A DNA stretch of 11,209 bases from Deltaproteobacteria bacterium (GTDB taxonomy: Bacteria > Desulfobacterota > Deferrimicrobia > Deferrimicrobiales > Deferrimicrobiaceae), in assembly GCA_025357175.1 (NCBI GenBank), contig JANXPS010000166.1, positions 1-11,209 of the forward strand, in the 5' to 3' direction. Numbering within the stretch: position 1 is the stretch's first letter; each line of letters starts with the position of its first letter. Below the pieces are notes generated by a model that saw only the letters and a list, made by a program, of their open reading frames with translations, ran no database searches and was not told the DNA's origin. The position numbers and the translations under genes are program-made. Shown in pieces: positions 1 to 6,640 of this stretch.

Positions 1-36
1 CGGAAGCCTTGCAGCGGGTAAACTTCCCATTCGCAT

Positions 37-110
37 TGGGGAATGGTGAAATGGAATCACACGTGGCTCTGACCCACGTTTTCCAGGTTCGAACCCTGGT
101 TCCCCAGCCA
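37..110 (+). tRNA. tRNA-Gln (anticodon CUG)
   Basis: The sequence folds as a full cloverleaf. A 7-bp acceptor stem (TGGGGAA with TTCCCCA) has the U1-A72 pair typical of tRNA-Gln. The D arm is short, and the anticodon stem CGTGG/CCACG encloses the loop CTCTGAC. The T arm contains GGTTCGAACC. Discriminator G is followed by an encoded CCA. Loop positions 34-36 are CTG, which reads the Gln codon CAG. It lies 3 nt before the next tRNA, so the two are probably cotranscribed. The promoter must lie at or left of the window edge. Confidence 0.96.
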
Positions 111-113
111 AGC

Positions 114-189
114 GGTCCCATCGTCTAGTGGCCTAGGACGCCGCCCTCTCACGGCGGAGACGGGGATTCGAACTCCCCTGGGACCGCCA
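114..189 (+). tRNA. tRNA-Glu (anticodon CUC)
   Basis: This is a full cloverleaf. The acceptor stem is GGTCCCA with TGGGACC, and the anticodon stem CCGCC/GGCGG encloses the loop CTCTCAC. The T arm is GGGGATTCGAACTCCCC, discriminator G is present and CCA is encoded. Anticodon CTC reads the Glu codon GAG. It forms a Gln-Glu tandem with the preceding tRNA and is followed 11 nt later by a strong terminator, so it is the last gene of this tRNA transcript. Confidence 0.96.
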
Positions 190-199
190 CGATTAACCG

Positions 200-231
200 A
201 AAGCCCCTCGCTGAAAAGCGGGGGGCTTTTT
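200..231 (+). terminator. Rho-independent terminator of the tRNA pair, shared with the convergent gene
   Basis: A 13-bp stem (200-212 with 217-229, one G-U pair) is closed by a GAAA tetraloop (213-216). The 3' arm runs into five T residues (227-231), a textbook plus-strand intrinsic terminator after tRNA-Glu. The stop codon of the minus-strand TMTC-like gene overlaps the T-run at 231-233, so the same hairpin sits directly downstream of that gene too. In that direction the trailing sequence (TTTCGGTT) is only modestly T-rich, so minus-strand termination is plausible but weaker. Confidence 0.88.
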
Positions 232-1751
232 CACTTAACTTTTGACGCCTTGTTCTCCTGACTCCCCGCCGAGGCAGCGAAAGCCTCCAATTCGGTTCGA
301 GCCTCCGCGAATCCGGGGGCCAGGCGGAGCGCTTCCCGGAATTCCGGCTCCGCGCTGGTTGCCTTCCCTTGCATGCGGTAAGCGAGTCCGAGCGAGTAAT
401 GAGCCAGGGCAAACCCGGGTTGGAGACGGATCGCCTCCCGGAACTCCCCGACCGCCTCTTCGATTTTTCCCGCATTCCCCAGCGCCGCACCGACTTTATA
501 GTGGGCGTCCGGGAGATGCCTCGTGGCAATCCAGTTGCCCGGGACCACTTCGAGGGCATGCTCGAACAACGTGACGCTGTTTTTCCAGTACTGGACGTTG
601 GTGCGCGCGACTCCAGCCAGGGAAATCAGGACGAGGACGGAAACCGCCGCGAGAATCGACTTGCCGTGACGCCATCGGCTGAAAAACGACGGGACGGTCC
701 AGACGATGGCGACGAAAAGCCCGGTTAACGGCAGGTAGGTATAGCGGTCTGCGTGTGTCTGGATCCCCACCTGCACCAGGCCGATCACCGGAACGAGGGT
801 CCCCAGGTAGAAGAACCAGCCTACGGAGATCTGCGGAAAGCGCCTGGCCACCCGAAGGGAGCCGTATGTCGCGAGGACCAGCAGTGCCGCGGCCCCCGCG
901 ATGTGCCAGGCGGAATCGGGGGTCCCCGAATGGGGGTAGATGACGGCGAGCCGCGCGGGCCAGAACATTTTCTCACCGTACACGACGTAGGAAACCAGGG
1001 CATTTGAAATCCGGCGGGACAGGGGGAACGCCATGCTGTCTCCCACCGAGAATCCCCGTGTCTGGGCAATTACGGTTATGACGCAGGATGCGGCCGTCAG
1101 AAGGAGGAGCGGAATCTTTTCCACGAAAAGCGCCGCGGAACTCCTTCTCGCGAACGATCCGCCCGGGGCTCCCGGTACCCACACCCGCCCAAGGGGCCAG
1201 TAGTCCAGCAGGAGCAGAACAAAGGGGAGCGTCACGAACATCGGCTTGGCCGCGAGACTCAGCGCCATGAGGAGCAAGACACCGACATAGGCGGTCACGG
1301 TCGGTTTACGAGCGAATTTCACATATGCCCGAAGCGACAGGAGCCCGAAAAAGGTGCTCAGCACATCCTTTCGTTCCGCAATCCACGCCACGGACTCCAC
1401 ATGAAGCGGGTGTACGGCGAACAGCGCGGCCACCATGGCGCTGCGCCAGACCGCTCCGGTCATCGCCCGCAGGGCAATAAAGAGGACCAGGGCGTTCAGG
1501 TAATGGATCCCGACGTTTACGAGGTGGTGCGGCCCGGGCGCCATGCCGAACAGGGACACGTCGGCCATCTGCGACAGCCAGGTCAGCGGATGCCAATTGG
1601 CGCCGGCGGTGGTAGTCAGGGCCCAGCGAACGCCATCGGTCGTCAGCCCTTTTTGAACAACGGGATTTTCATACACGTACAGCTGATCGTCGTAGTTGAC
1701 GAAGTCGTGGGTGCCCGTTTTCTGGTAAACGGCCGGGACCGTTACCCCCAC
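231..1751 (-). CDS. TMTC-like polytopic membrane protein with C-terminal TPRs (putative GT-C glycosyltransferase), N-terminus probably incomplete
   Basis: The 506-aa product resembles the bacterial relatives of TMTC/PMT-type GT-C glycosyltransferases. Family marks are the HDFVNYDD motif at residues 15-22 (acidic pair D21/D22, likely in the first extracytoplasmic loop), NWHPLTW, HPLHVESVAW, AERKDVLS and LLLDYWPLGR. About eight or nine hydrophobic segments follow, between roughly residues 78 and 385. About two TPR units occupy residues 410-490, in the segments with KVGAALGNAGKIEEA and HYSLGLAYRMQGK. By family analogy it may transfer a sugar from a lipid carrier to a periplasmic acceptor, but no substrate is visible. 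The GTG start at 1749-1751 is the only ATG/GTG/TTG in this frame after the upstream stop (1839-1841). It lacks a Shine-Dalgarno sequence and begins only 14 residues before HDFVNYDD, too short for the usual first membrane helix. A +1 reading frame just upstream would supply a hydrophobic stretch. It lies 124 nt downstream of the MFS gene, with a hairpin between. Confidence 0.75.
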   Translation of the reverse strand: MGVTVPAVYQKTGTHDFVNYDDQLYVYENPVVQKGLTTDGVRWALTTTAGANWHPLTWLSQMADVSLFGMAPGPHHLVNVGIHYLNALVLFIALRAMTGAVWRSAMVAALFAVHPLHVESVAWIAERKDVLSTFFGLLSLRAYVKFARKPTVTAYVGVLLLMALSLAAKPMFVTLPFVLLLLDYWPLGRVWVPGAPGGSFARRSSAALFVEKIPLLLLTAASCVITVIAQTRGFSVGDSMAFPLSRRISNALVSYVVYGEKMFWPARLAVIYPHSGTPDSAWHIAGAAALLVLATYGSLRVARRFPQISVGWFFYLGTLVPVIGLVQVGIQTHADRYTYLPLTGLFVAIVWTVPSFFSRWRHGKSILAAVSVLVLISLAGVARTNVQYWKNSVTLFEHALEVVPGNWIATRHLPDAHYKVGAALGNAGKIEEAVGEFREAIRLQPGFALAHYSLGLAYRMQGKATSAEPEFREALRLAPGFAEARTELEAFAASAGSQENKASKVK

Positions 1752-1806
1752 AGGCTGAATACGGAGAAAGAGCGCGCATGGAGAGATATTCCATCCGATA
1801 AATACG

Positions 1807-1840
1807 GAACCGCCCCGGGGAACGACTCCCGAGGCGGTTC
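1807..1840 (-). terminator. Hairpin after the MFS gene, possible weak terminator or attenuator
   Basis: A perfect 8-bp outer stem (GAACCGCC at 1807-1814 with GGCGGTTC at 1833-1840) is followed by one mismatch and a 5-bp inner stem (1816-1820 with 1827-1831, last pair G-U). The loop has six bases. It lies 35 nt after the MFS stop codon. On the minus strand the sequence after it is CGTATTTATC, only partly T-rich. It could end most transcripts of the transport operon while letting some through to the TMTC-like gene. Confidence 0.45.
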
Positions 1841-1875
1841 AGACTTCTCGAACCTGACGCTTTGTTTGTTCGGGA

Positions 1876-3252
1876 TTACCGCAGTCGGTTCGCGTTCCAG
1901 GCCGGAGCCTCTACGAAACCGAGCAGGACGCCCAGGCCGCGTGTGAACTCATCCATGAACGAAGGCATGCAAACCGGGGCGTGAGCAGGTTCGGTGGCCT
2001 TGGCCTTCTCTGTGCCGGTCTTGAGGGTGGTAGTCAGTGCGGCACCCACCAGCAACAAAGTGCCTGCCAGCATGAACGACTTGCTCATGCCGCCCGGCTG
2101 CGCGTTGAGCGCCTCTGAAACCTTGCCCATCACGAAACCGCCGACACCCCATGCGGTGAACAGCGCGCCGTAGTTCATGCCGTAGTTCTTGAAGCCCCAG
2201 TAGTCCTTGGCGAAGGTCGGGAAGAGCGCGAGGTTGGAACCATAGTTGAAGCCGATGAAGGTGGCGAGCAGGACCAGCAACGCGGCGCTTCCGGTGTTGA
2301 TGACCGTGAGTGCGGCGAACATCATGACTGACTGAAGGCAGAGCATGACGATGAGCGTCGCCTTTCGGCCGATCTTGTCGGAGAGGATGCCGGCGCCTAC
2401 GCGCCCGCCCGCATTGCCGAGAGCCATGATCGCGACTGCCACGAACGCCAGCGGTCCGAGGCTTTTCTTCGCGAGGCCAGCCACGCTGCCGATGACCATG
2501 AGGCCTGCGCCGGCGCCGATGAAGAAGGCCAGCCAGAGTACGTAGAACTTGTAGGATTTGAGCATCTCGCTGACGTTTGCGTCGTTCGAGGATTTCGCTT
2601 TGGCTGCAACCGCCTTGGTCGGGTCGGCCTTGGGGGACTCGGCCGGGACATATCCCGCCGGAGGGTTGGCCAACAGGAATGACAGTCCGCAGGCGATAAC
2701 GGTAAAAGCGGCGGCCAGGAAAAACATGGCCTGCTGGATGCCGAAGGTGCCGATCAGGTAGCTGGACAGCGGCGCGATATAGACGGGAGCAACGCCAAAT
2801 CCGGCGACCACGATTCCGGCGATGAGGCCGGTCTTTGAAGACGGGAACCACTTGAGCGCAGGCGGGGTGGCTGCGGAATAACCGAAGCCGAAGCCGGCTC
2901 CCGCAAGCACGCCGAACCCGACGACCCAGGCGACATAGGCGGGAGAGAAGGCCATCATCGTGAACCCCGCGCCGACGAGCAGGCCCCCGATCAGCGCCGT
3001 GCGTGCGGGACCGATCTTGTCCTGGCATTTGCCGGCGACGATCATGGCGAAGGCAAACGTGAGACAGCAGACGGCGTACGGGTCGTTGATAGAAGCATGA
3101 TCCCAGGTGAAGGCACCGGGGCCGCCCTTCTCGATGGAGGCCTTGATCGCCCCCTTGAAGATGCTCCAGGCGTAGAGAACCCCCAGTGCGAGGTTGATGC
3201 CCATCCCCGCCATCGTGACCTGCCAACCTCTATTCTTGATCGTCGTTTCCAT
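1876..3252 (-). CDS. MFS permease of the oxalate/formate antiporter (OFA) family
   Basis: This 458-aa, 12-helix transporter has an OFA-type N-terminus (MGINLALGVLYAWSIFKGAI, residues 17-36). An MFS motif A copy is at 74-85 (GKCQDKIGPART). The characteristic Gly-rich OFA segment is at 121-153 (GFGYSAATPPALKWFP, then GLIAGIVVAGFG). A charged Lys/Ala-rich cytoplasmic loop spans about 200-230, and a second motif A copy is in the C-terminal half (GRVGAGILSDKIGRKAT, 283-299). Family members move small carboxylates such as oxalate, formate, pyruvate or lactate across the inner membrane; the substrate here cannot be read from sequence. The ATG has an excellent ribosome site, GAGGAG (3261-3266), 8 nt upstream. 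It is the last gene of the predicted sigma-54 operon, 28 nt after the gene before it. The last 35 or so residues form an unremarkable soluble tail. Confidence 0.88.
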   Translation of the reverse strand: METTIKNRGWQVTMAGMGINLALGVLYAWSIFKGAIKASIEKGGPGAFTWDHASINDPYAVCCLTFAFAMIVAGKCQDKIGPARTALIGGLLVGAGFTMMAFSPAYVAWVVGFGVLAGAGFGFGYSAATPPALKWFPSSKTGLIAGIVVAGFGVAPVYIAPLSSYLIGTFGIQQAMFFLAAAFTVIACGLSFLLANPPAGYVPAESPKADPTKAVAAKAKSSNDANVSEMLKSYKFYVLWLAFFIGAGAGLMVIGSVAGLAKKSLGPLAFVAVAIMALGNAGGRVGAGILSDKIGRKATLIVMLCLQSVMMFAALTVINTGSAALLVLLATFIGFNYGSNLALFPTFAKDYWGFKNYGMNYGALFTAWGVGGFVMGKVSEALNAQPGGMSKSFMLAGTLLLVGAALTTTLKTGTEKAKATEPAHAPVCMPSFMDEFTRGLGVLLGFVEAPAWNANRLR

Positions 3253-3280
3253 AATCGCGACTCCTCGGTATGTTTGGGTT

Positions 3281-4378
3281 CTAACGATTGGCCGGCTGGC
3301 CTTCGTGGAAGGTGACCGGCAATTCGGTCAGGGCGGATGCCTCCTTCTTGACGGGGCCGTTGATCCGCACCGCGGTGGCGAATTCCATCCAGAAGATCAG
3401 GTAGATCGAGATCATCAGGGAAAGGCCGATGTTCTGGTTCTCCGCGCCCAGCGCTTTAGAAAGGATCGGAGACATGAAGCCCGCTCCCAGCGTACCGGTG
3501 ACACGTTCGAGCACGTAGAAGAAAACCAGCGTGGCGGCCGTGCCGCCGAACATGAGGGAGATGCCCCGTCCGCGCTTGACCCAGTACTTCGGGGAGAAGC
3601 CGAACATGCGCATGAAGATGACGACCCAGATGATCCAGACGGAGTAATCGACGGCCGCATCGGGAAGCGCCAGCTTGTTCTTGACCAGAACGATTTCGAG
3701 GACCGTCACGATAGCCAGCAGGATGAACAGCCATGAAAACTTCTCGTCGGCCTGCGAACGCCAGGTGCGGCTGTCGGGCGGAGCGATCTCTTTTACGGAA
3801 TGCGCGTGCGTCCCGAGCGACATGAACAGGATGGCGAACCAGATACCGGCATTGTGGAACAGGAGCGAGGCATGGTTGCCCGCGATATTGGCGATGCGCG
3901 CCATCGGATCGCGAATGAAGTCGGCGGCGATCCGCATCAGGAACAAATTCACGAGGATGGAGCAGACGATGACGACCAGAATGGTGAATACGCGCTTGGG
4001 AAGCAGGTAGGGATCGATACGATCCGGGAACCCCAGGATGAATGCGAACCAGATCAGGAACATGATGAACGGAATGCCGAAACAGATGCCGTAGACGGAG
4101 TTGCCGGCGAAATCTCCGGCCTGGGCGTAGATCACGAATTTTTCCTTGACGAGAGGATCCGTGTTGGCCGCCTTGACGACATCCTTCGCGACGGTCTTCA
4201 CGTTCGGTATTAGCCCCATCGTGCCCCAGCCGTGGTCGCCCTGGGTCGTGTCGAGCACCCAGTACTGGTCGCCCATCGCAGCATCGAGACCCTGGAAGAA
4301 TTTCATCGAGTAGGTCGAACAGACCGCCACGACCAGCAGAAGCAGAATTGCGTTTTTTATGCTCATCGGCTTTGTCAT
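3281..4378 (-). CDS. Polytopic inner-membrane protein of unrecognised family, third gene of the sigma-54 operon
   Basis: I do not recognise this 365-aa family. About eight hydrophobic helices are visible: one at residues 7-24, a soluble loop to about 95, then helices near 97-115, 128-148, 172-192, 214-232, 243-262, 275-293 and 318-340. The first loop (25-95) is probably periplasmic and is rich in Asp, Lys and Trp (for example DTTQGDHGWGTMGLIPN). The start chosen is the ATG at 4376-4378, with AAGGAA (4386-4391) 7 nt upstream. A longer frame from 4420 would run deep into the previous gene. The gap to the preceding stop codon is only 4 nt, which points to translational coupling. No cofactor motif, transport signature or catalytic motif stands out. 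Position between a two-helix protein and an OFA permease suggests a partner or accessory in carboxylate transport or use, but that is inference. Confidence 0.85.
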   Translation of the reverse strand: MTKPMSIKNAILLLLVVAVCSTYSMKFFQGLDAAMGDQYWVLDTTQGDHGWGTMGLIPNVKTVAKDVVKAANTDPLVKEKFVIYAQAGDFAGNSVYGICFGIPFIMFLIWFAFILGFPDRIDPYLLPKRVFTILVVIVCSILVNLFLMRIAADFIRDPMARIANIAGNHASLLFHNAGIWFAILFMSLGTHAHSVKEIAPPDSRTWRSQADEKFSWLFILLAIVTVLEIVLVKNKLALPDAAVDYSVWIIWVVIFMRMFGFSPKYWVKRGRGISLMFGGTAATLVFFYVLERVTGTLGAGFMSPILSKALGAENQNIGLSLMISIYLIFWMEFATAVRINGPVKKEASALTELPVTFHEGQPANR

Positions 4379-4382
4379 GGCG

Positions 4383-4784
4383 CTATTCCTTGTGGTTCGT
4401 CCAGAACATGGAGACTGCATTGGCGGCGAACAGGCCGTACAGCCACATGGTGTTCCAGGCCGGACCGGACCAGTGACTACCCTTGCCGGCTCCGACGACG
4501 CCCGAGGCGATCACGATACCGATGATGGCGGTGAAAGAAACCATCGTCACGGCGCGCAGAATCTGGTTGTTCCGCCAGGTGTGACGCTCCATCTCCTCGA
4601 TTCGCTCGACGACCGATTCGTTGTACTGCTGGCGCCACTGTTCGATCAGAAGCTGCGTCTCCTCGAAGGTGTAGGACACCTTCTCTTCGGTCTTGGCGAC
4701 CTTGAGGGGACTCTTGAGGGCATCCTCCGCTCCGACCGGTTCAATCTGAAGTTTTTCGGCGGTGTTGTTTTCCCTGGTGCTCAT
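4383..4784 (-). CDS. Small membrane protein with two C-terminal helices and a charged N-terminal domain
   Basis: The product is 133 aa. Residues 1-72 are soluble and charged, with a Glu/Gln/Arg-rich amphipathic stretch (about 38-70, including ETQLLIEQWRQQ and VVERIEEMERH) that could form a coiled coil. A membrane helix at about 75-99 (ILRAVTMVSFTAIIGIVIAS) and a second at about 109-129 follow, leaving a tiny HKE tail. I do not recognise a named family. The ATG at 4782-4784 is preferred over the GTG one codon earlier because AAGGAG (4792-4797) lies 7 nt upstream of it. Its TAG stop is 4 nt from the start of the polytopic membrane gene, so the two are probably made together and could form a complex. 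Confidence 0.82.
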   Translation of the reverse strand: MSTRENNTAEKLQIEPVGAEDALKSPLKVAKTEEKVSYTFEETQLLIEQWRQQYNESVVERIEEMERHTWRNNQILRAVTMVSFTAIIGIVIASGVVGAGKGSHWSGPAWNTMWLYGLFAANAVSMFWTNHKE

Positions 4785-4826
4785 CACGGTTCTCCTTCTT
4801 TATTGGTCTTGTTTTCGACTTCTTGT

Positions 4827-5018
4827 CTAGGCGGTGGCGACTTCGATTACGCCGATCGGGAAGCGATCGGACAGTTCCTGGAATTTCGGGCAATCTTCGT
4901 ATTTGCAGCTGCAATACTTGATGATGAGATTGACGTCGTGCGGGAAGATGTAGCCGCAACCGACGTCGCAGTAATCTTCATTCTTGCCGTAGTATGGACA
5001 AACCGGCTGATCGGTCAT
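4827..5018 (-). CDS. 63-aa cysteine-rich protein, first gene of the sigma-54 operon, probable metal-binding
   Basis: This short cytoplasmic-looking protein has six Cys (C7, C17, C21, C36, C38, C43) and H27, in the pattern C-x9-C-x3-C-x14-C-x-C-x4-C. Recognisable pieces are YCDVGCGYIFPHDV and YCSCKYEDCPKF. The arrangement suggests a zinc or iron-sulfur site; no catalytic motif is seen and no signal peptide. The frame is open further upstream to a TTG at 5096, but the ATG at 5016-5018 is chosen because the predicted sigma-54 start point is near 5053, so upstream codons would not be transcribed. A weak ribosome site (AAGGGTGA) lies about 12 nt before the ATG. The next gene starts 42 nt after the TAG stop. 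Placement as the leader gene of a membrane transport operon suggests a sensory, assembly or redox role, which is inference. Confidence 0.78.
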   Translation of the reverse strand: MTDQPVCPYYGKNEDYCDVGCGYIFPHDVNLIIKYCSCKYEDCPKFQELSDRFPIGVIEVATA

Positions 5019-5063
5019 TGGCTGCGCTTCACCCTTTGCGATATTCGAATCTGCAAGGGGGAC

Positions 5064-5079
5064 TGCACTAGGCGTGCCA
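5064..5079 (-). promoter_or_regulatory. Sigma-54 promoter (-24/-12) of the transport operon
   Basis: Read on the minus strand, TGGCACGCCTAGTGCA matches the sigma-54 consensus TGGCACG-N4-TTGCW with a single deviation (G for the first T of the -12 box). GG (5078-5077) and GC (5066-5065) have the required 10-bp register. The C at 5065 as -12 predicts transcription from about 5053, giving a leader of about 35 nt before the ATG at 5018. A sigma-54 activator with an intact GAFTGA loop is encoded directly upstream, which strongly supports the call. Confidence 0.75.
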
Positions 5080-5098
5080 ATTGGGGAATGCGACAACC

Positions 5099-5115
5099 TG
5101 CACGATATTCGTGCA
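5099..5115. promoter_or_regulatory. Palindromic site, candidate binding site of the NtrC-type activator
   Basis: TGCACGA-TAT-TCGTGCA is a perfect 7-bp inverted repeat around a 3-bp centre. It is centred at 5107, about 54 bp upstream of the predicted start point. Fis-type HTH dimers bind such palindromes as upstream activating sequences. The distance is shorter than the common -80 to -150 range but leaves the -24/-12 element free. Confidence 0.55.
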
Positions 5116-5180
5116 TATTTACGGCCGTTTGCAAGTGGAAGTCAGATAGGGAGGGTCTGTTTCAAACGAGGATTATTTTG

Positions 5181-5199
5181 CGCGGATGCAAATCCCGCG
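5181..5199. repeat. Imperfect inverted repeat between the regulator gene and the sigma-54 promoter
   Basis: CGCGGAT (5181-5187) pairs with ATCCCGCG (5192-5199) apart from one bulged C, around a GCAA loop. It lies 32 nt past the response-regulator stop codon. On the minus strand it is not followed by a T-run, so it is a poor terminator for the regulator. It is centred about 135 bp upstream of the predicted start point, a typical distance for an enhancer site. It could be a second activator site or a transcript-stabilising hairpin. Confidence 0.3.
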
Positions 5200-5230
5200 T
5201 GAGCTTTTTTCGCAGTAGCGCGAATTTCCG

Positions 5231-6637
5231 TTACGACGGACTGTCCCGCCTGATTCCATATTTCTTCATCTTGCGATAAATCGTGGCCATGTTCATCCCG
5301 GCGTCCCGGGCGGCGGCCTCGATGTTCCAGCCGTGCTTCTTGAGCAGGCCCCGAAGATATTCGGTTTCGAACCGCGAGATCGCCTTGGCGTATTCGCCTT
5401 CCTCCGAAACGGCTTCGGCGGTCGCCTCGCGTTCCTCTTCCCTGGCGGGTATTTCGATGAATTGGGACAGGACGGGCTGCCCGATATGGTCGCCGTCCTC
5501 CATCGCCATGCAAGCTTCAATCACGTTTTTCAATTCGCGGATGTTACCGGGCCAGGAATAACGACATGCCTGGTCCATCGCCTCCGGAGATAGCCCCTTG
5601 ATGGACGTGCCGAACTTGCGGTTTTGCAGCGAGACGAAATGAGCGGCAAGCAGCGGTATGTCGGCGTTCCGTTCCCGAAGCGGCGGCAGATGGATATTGA
5701 GAACATTGAGGCGGTAATACAGGTCTTCCCGGAAGGTTCCGGCCTTGATCGTTGCTTTAAGGTCGGAGTTGGTGGCTGAAATGATGCGGACGTCGACGCG
5801 GGTCGGCTTGGTGTCTCCGACCCGGGTGAACTCCTGCTCCTGCAGGAAACGTAGCAGCGTCTTCTGGACGTTCATCGGCAGATTTCCCGCTTCGTCGAGA
5901 AAAAGGGTCCCGCCGTTGGCGGCTTCCAGCAATCCCTGCCGATTTTCGGCCGCCCCCGTGAACGCTCCCTTCTTGTAACCGAACAATTCGGATTCCAGGA
6001 TCGACTCCGGAAGCGCCCCGCAGTTGATCGCGATGAACTTCCGGTCTTTTCGTGGAGAATTATAGTGGATCGCTTGGGCGATCAGTTCCTTGCCTGTTCC
6101 CGATTCGCCCGTAATGAGCACGGACGTATCCCTTCCGGCGATCTTCTCGACGCGTTCGAGAACCGCCTTGAGTCCGGCCGAGGCGCCGACGATGTTGTCG
6201 AAACGGTATTTTCCGACCAGTTCCTCGCGCAGTTCCCGGTTCTCTTCGAGCAGTTCGGTGTGCTTGAGCGCATTCTTGACCCGATAAAGGAGTTCTTCGG
6301 GTTCGAAGGGTTTCGTGAGCATGTCGTAGGCGCCCCGACGCAGCGCCTGGATCGACATCTCGACGGTCGCATAGGCGGTGATCATGATGACCGGGACCGC
6401 AGGCTCCCTGGCCTTGATCTTCTGGAGCACCTCGAGCCCGTCCATGCCCGGCATCTTGATGTCGCTGATCACAAGGTCCCACTGCCCGGGCGCGAACGCC
6501 TCGACCGCCTCGAAAGAGCGCGTGTGCGTCTTGACCGTGTAGCCGTTGTCCACGAGGACCGCCTCCATCATCAGGCAAAGGCCTTCCTCGTTGTCGATCA
6601 GCATGATCCTTTTCGCCCCTGGCAATGCCTCTCCCAT
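5231..6637 (-). CDS. Sigma-54-dependent NtrC-family response regulator
   Basis: The 468-aa product has the complete three-part layout. The receiver domain (about 9-125) has the acidic pocket D15/E17, phosphoacceptor D59 in SDIKMPGMDG, T87 and K109. The AAA+ domain (about 145-380) has Walker A GESGTGKE (177-184), the sigma-54 contact loop GAFTGA (224-229), Walker B GGTLFLDEA (242-250) and sensor II WPGNIREL (362-369). A Fis-type HTH lies at 425-463 (WNIEAAARDAGMNMATIYRKM). Every residue needed for phosphorylation and ATP-driven remodelling of sigma-54 holoenzyme appears intact. It starts 3 nt after the TAG of the histidine kinase gene, so the two form a kinase-regulator pair. Its ribosome site is weak, consistent with translational coupling. 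It ends 152 bp before the sigma-54 promoter of the transport operon, its most likely target. Confidence 0.95.
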   Translation of the reverse strand: MGEALPGAKRIMLIDNEEGLCLMMEAVLVDNGYTVKTHTRSFEAVEAFAPGQWDLVISDIKMPGMDGLEVLQKIKAREPAVPVIMITAYATVEMSIQALRRGAYDMLTKPFEPEELLYRVKNALKHTELLEENRELREELVGKYRFDNIVGASAGLKAVLERVEKIAGRDTSVLITGESGTGKELIAQAIHYNSPRKDRKFIAINCGALPESILESELFGYKKGAFTGAAENRQGLLEAANGGTLFLDEAGNLPMNVQKTLLRFLQEQEFTRVGDTKPTRVDVRIISATNSDLKATIKAGTFREDLYYRLNVLNIHLPPLRERNADIPLLAAHFVSLQNRKFGTSIKGLSPEAMDQACRYSWPGNIRELKNVIEACMAMEDGDHIGQPVLSQFIEIPAREEEREATAEAVSEEGEYAKAISRFETEYLRGLLKKHGWNIEAAARDAGMNMATIYRKMKKYGIRRDSPS

Positions 6638-6640
6638 TTC

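Noticed and set aside
1..36. Possible gene end or RNA before the tRNA pair
   Set aside because: Only 36 bases are visible; no tRNA fold, open frame or clear promoter boxes can be supported.
1949..3226. 425-codon open frame on the minus strand within the MFS gene
   Set aside because: It is an out-of-frame Arg/His/Gly-rich reading of the MFS gene, whose own frame shows 12 helices and OFA motifs.
5181..5210. Plus-strand intrinsic terminator (hairpin 5181-5199, then T6 at 5205-5210)
   Set aside because: No plus-strand gene ends here, the stem has a bulge and five bases separate it from the T-run; it is kept only as an inverted repeat.
4359..5279. 306-codon plus-strand frame across the small genes and the intergenic region
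   Set aside because: No domain or ribosome site; it runs antisense to three genes with good ribosome sites and through the sigma-54 promoter.
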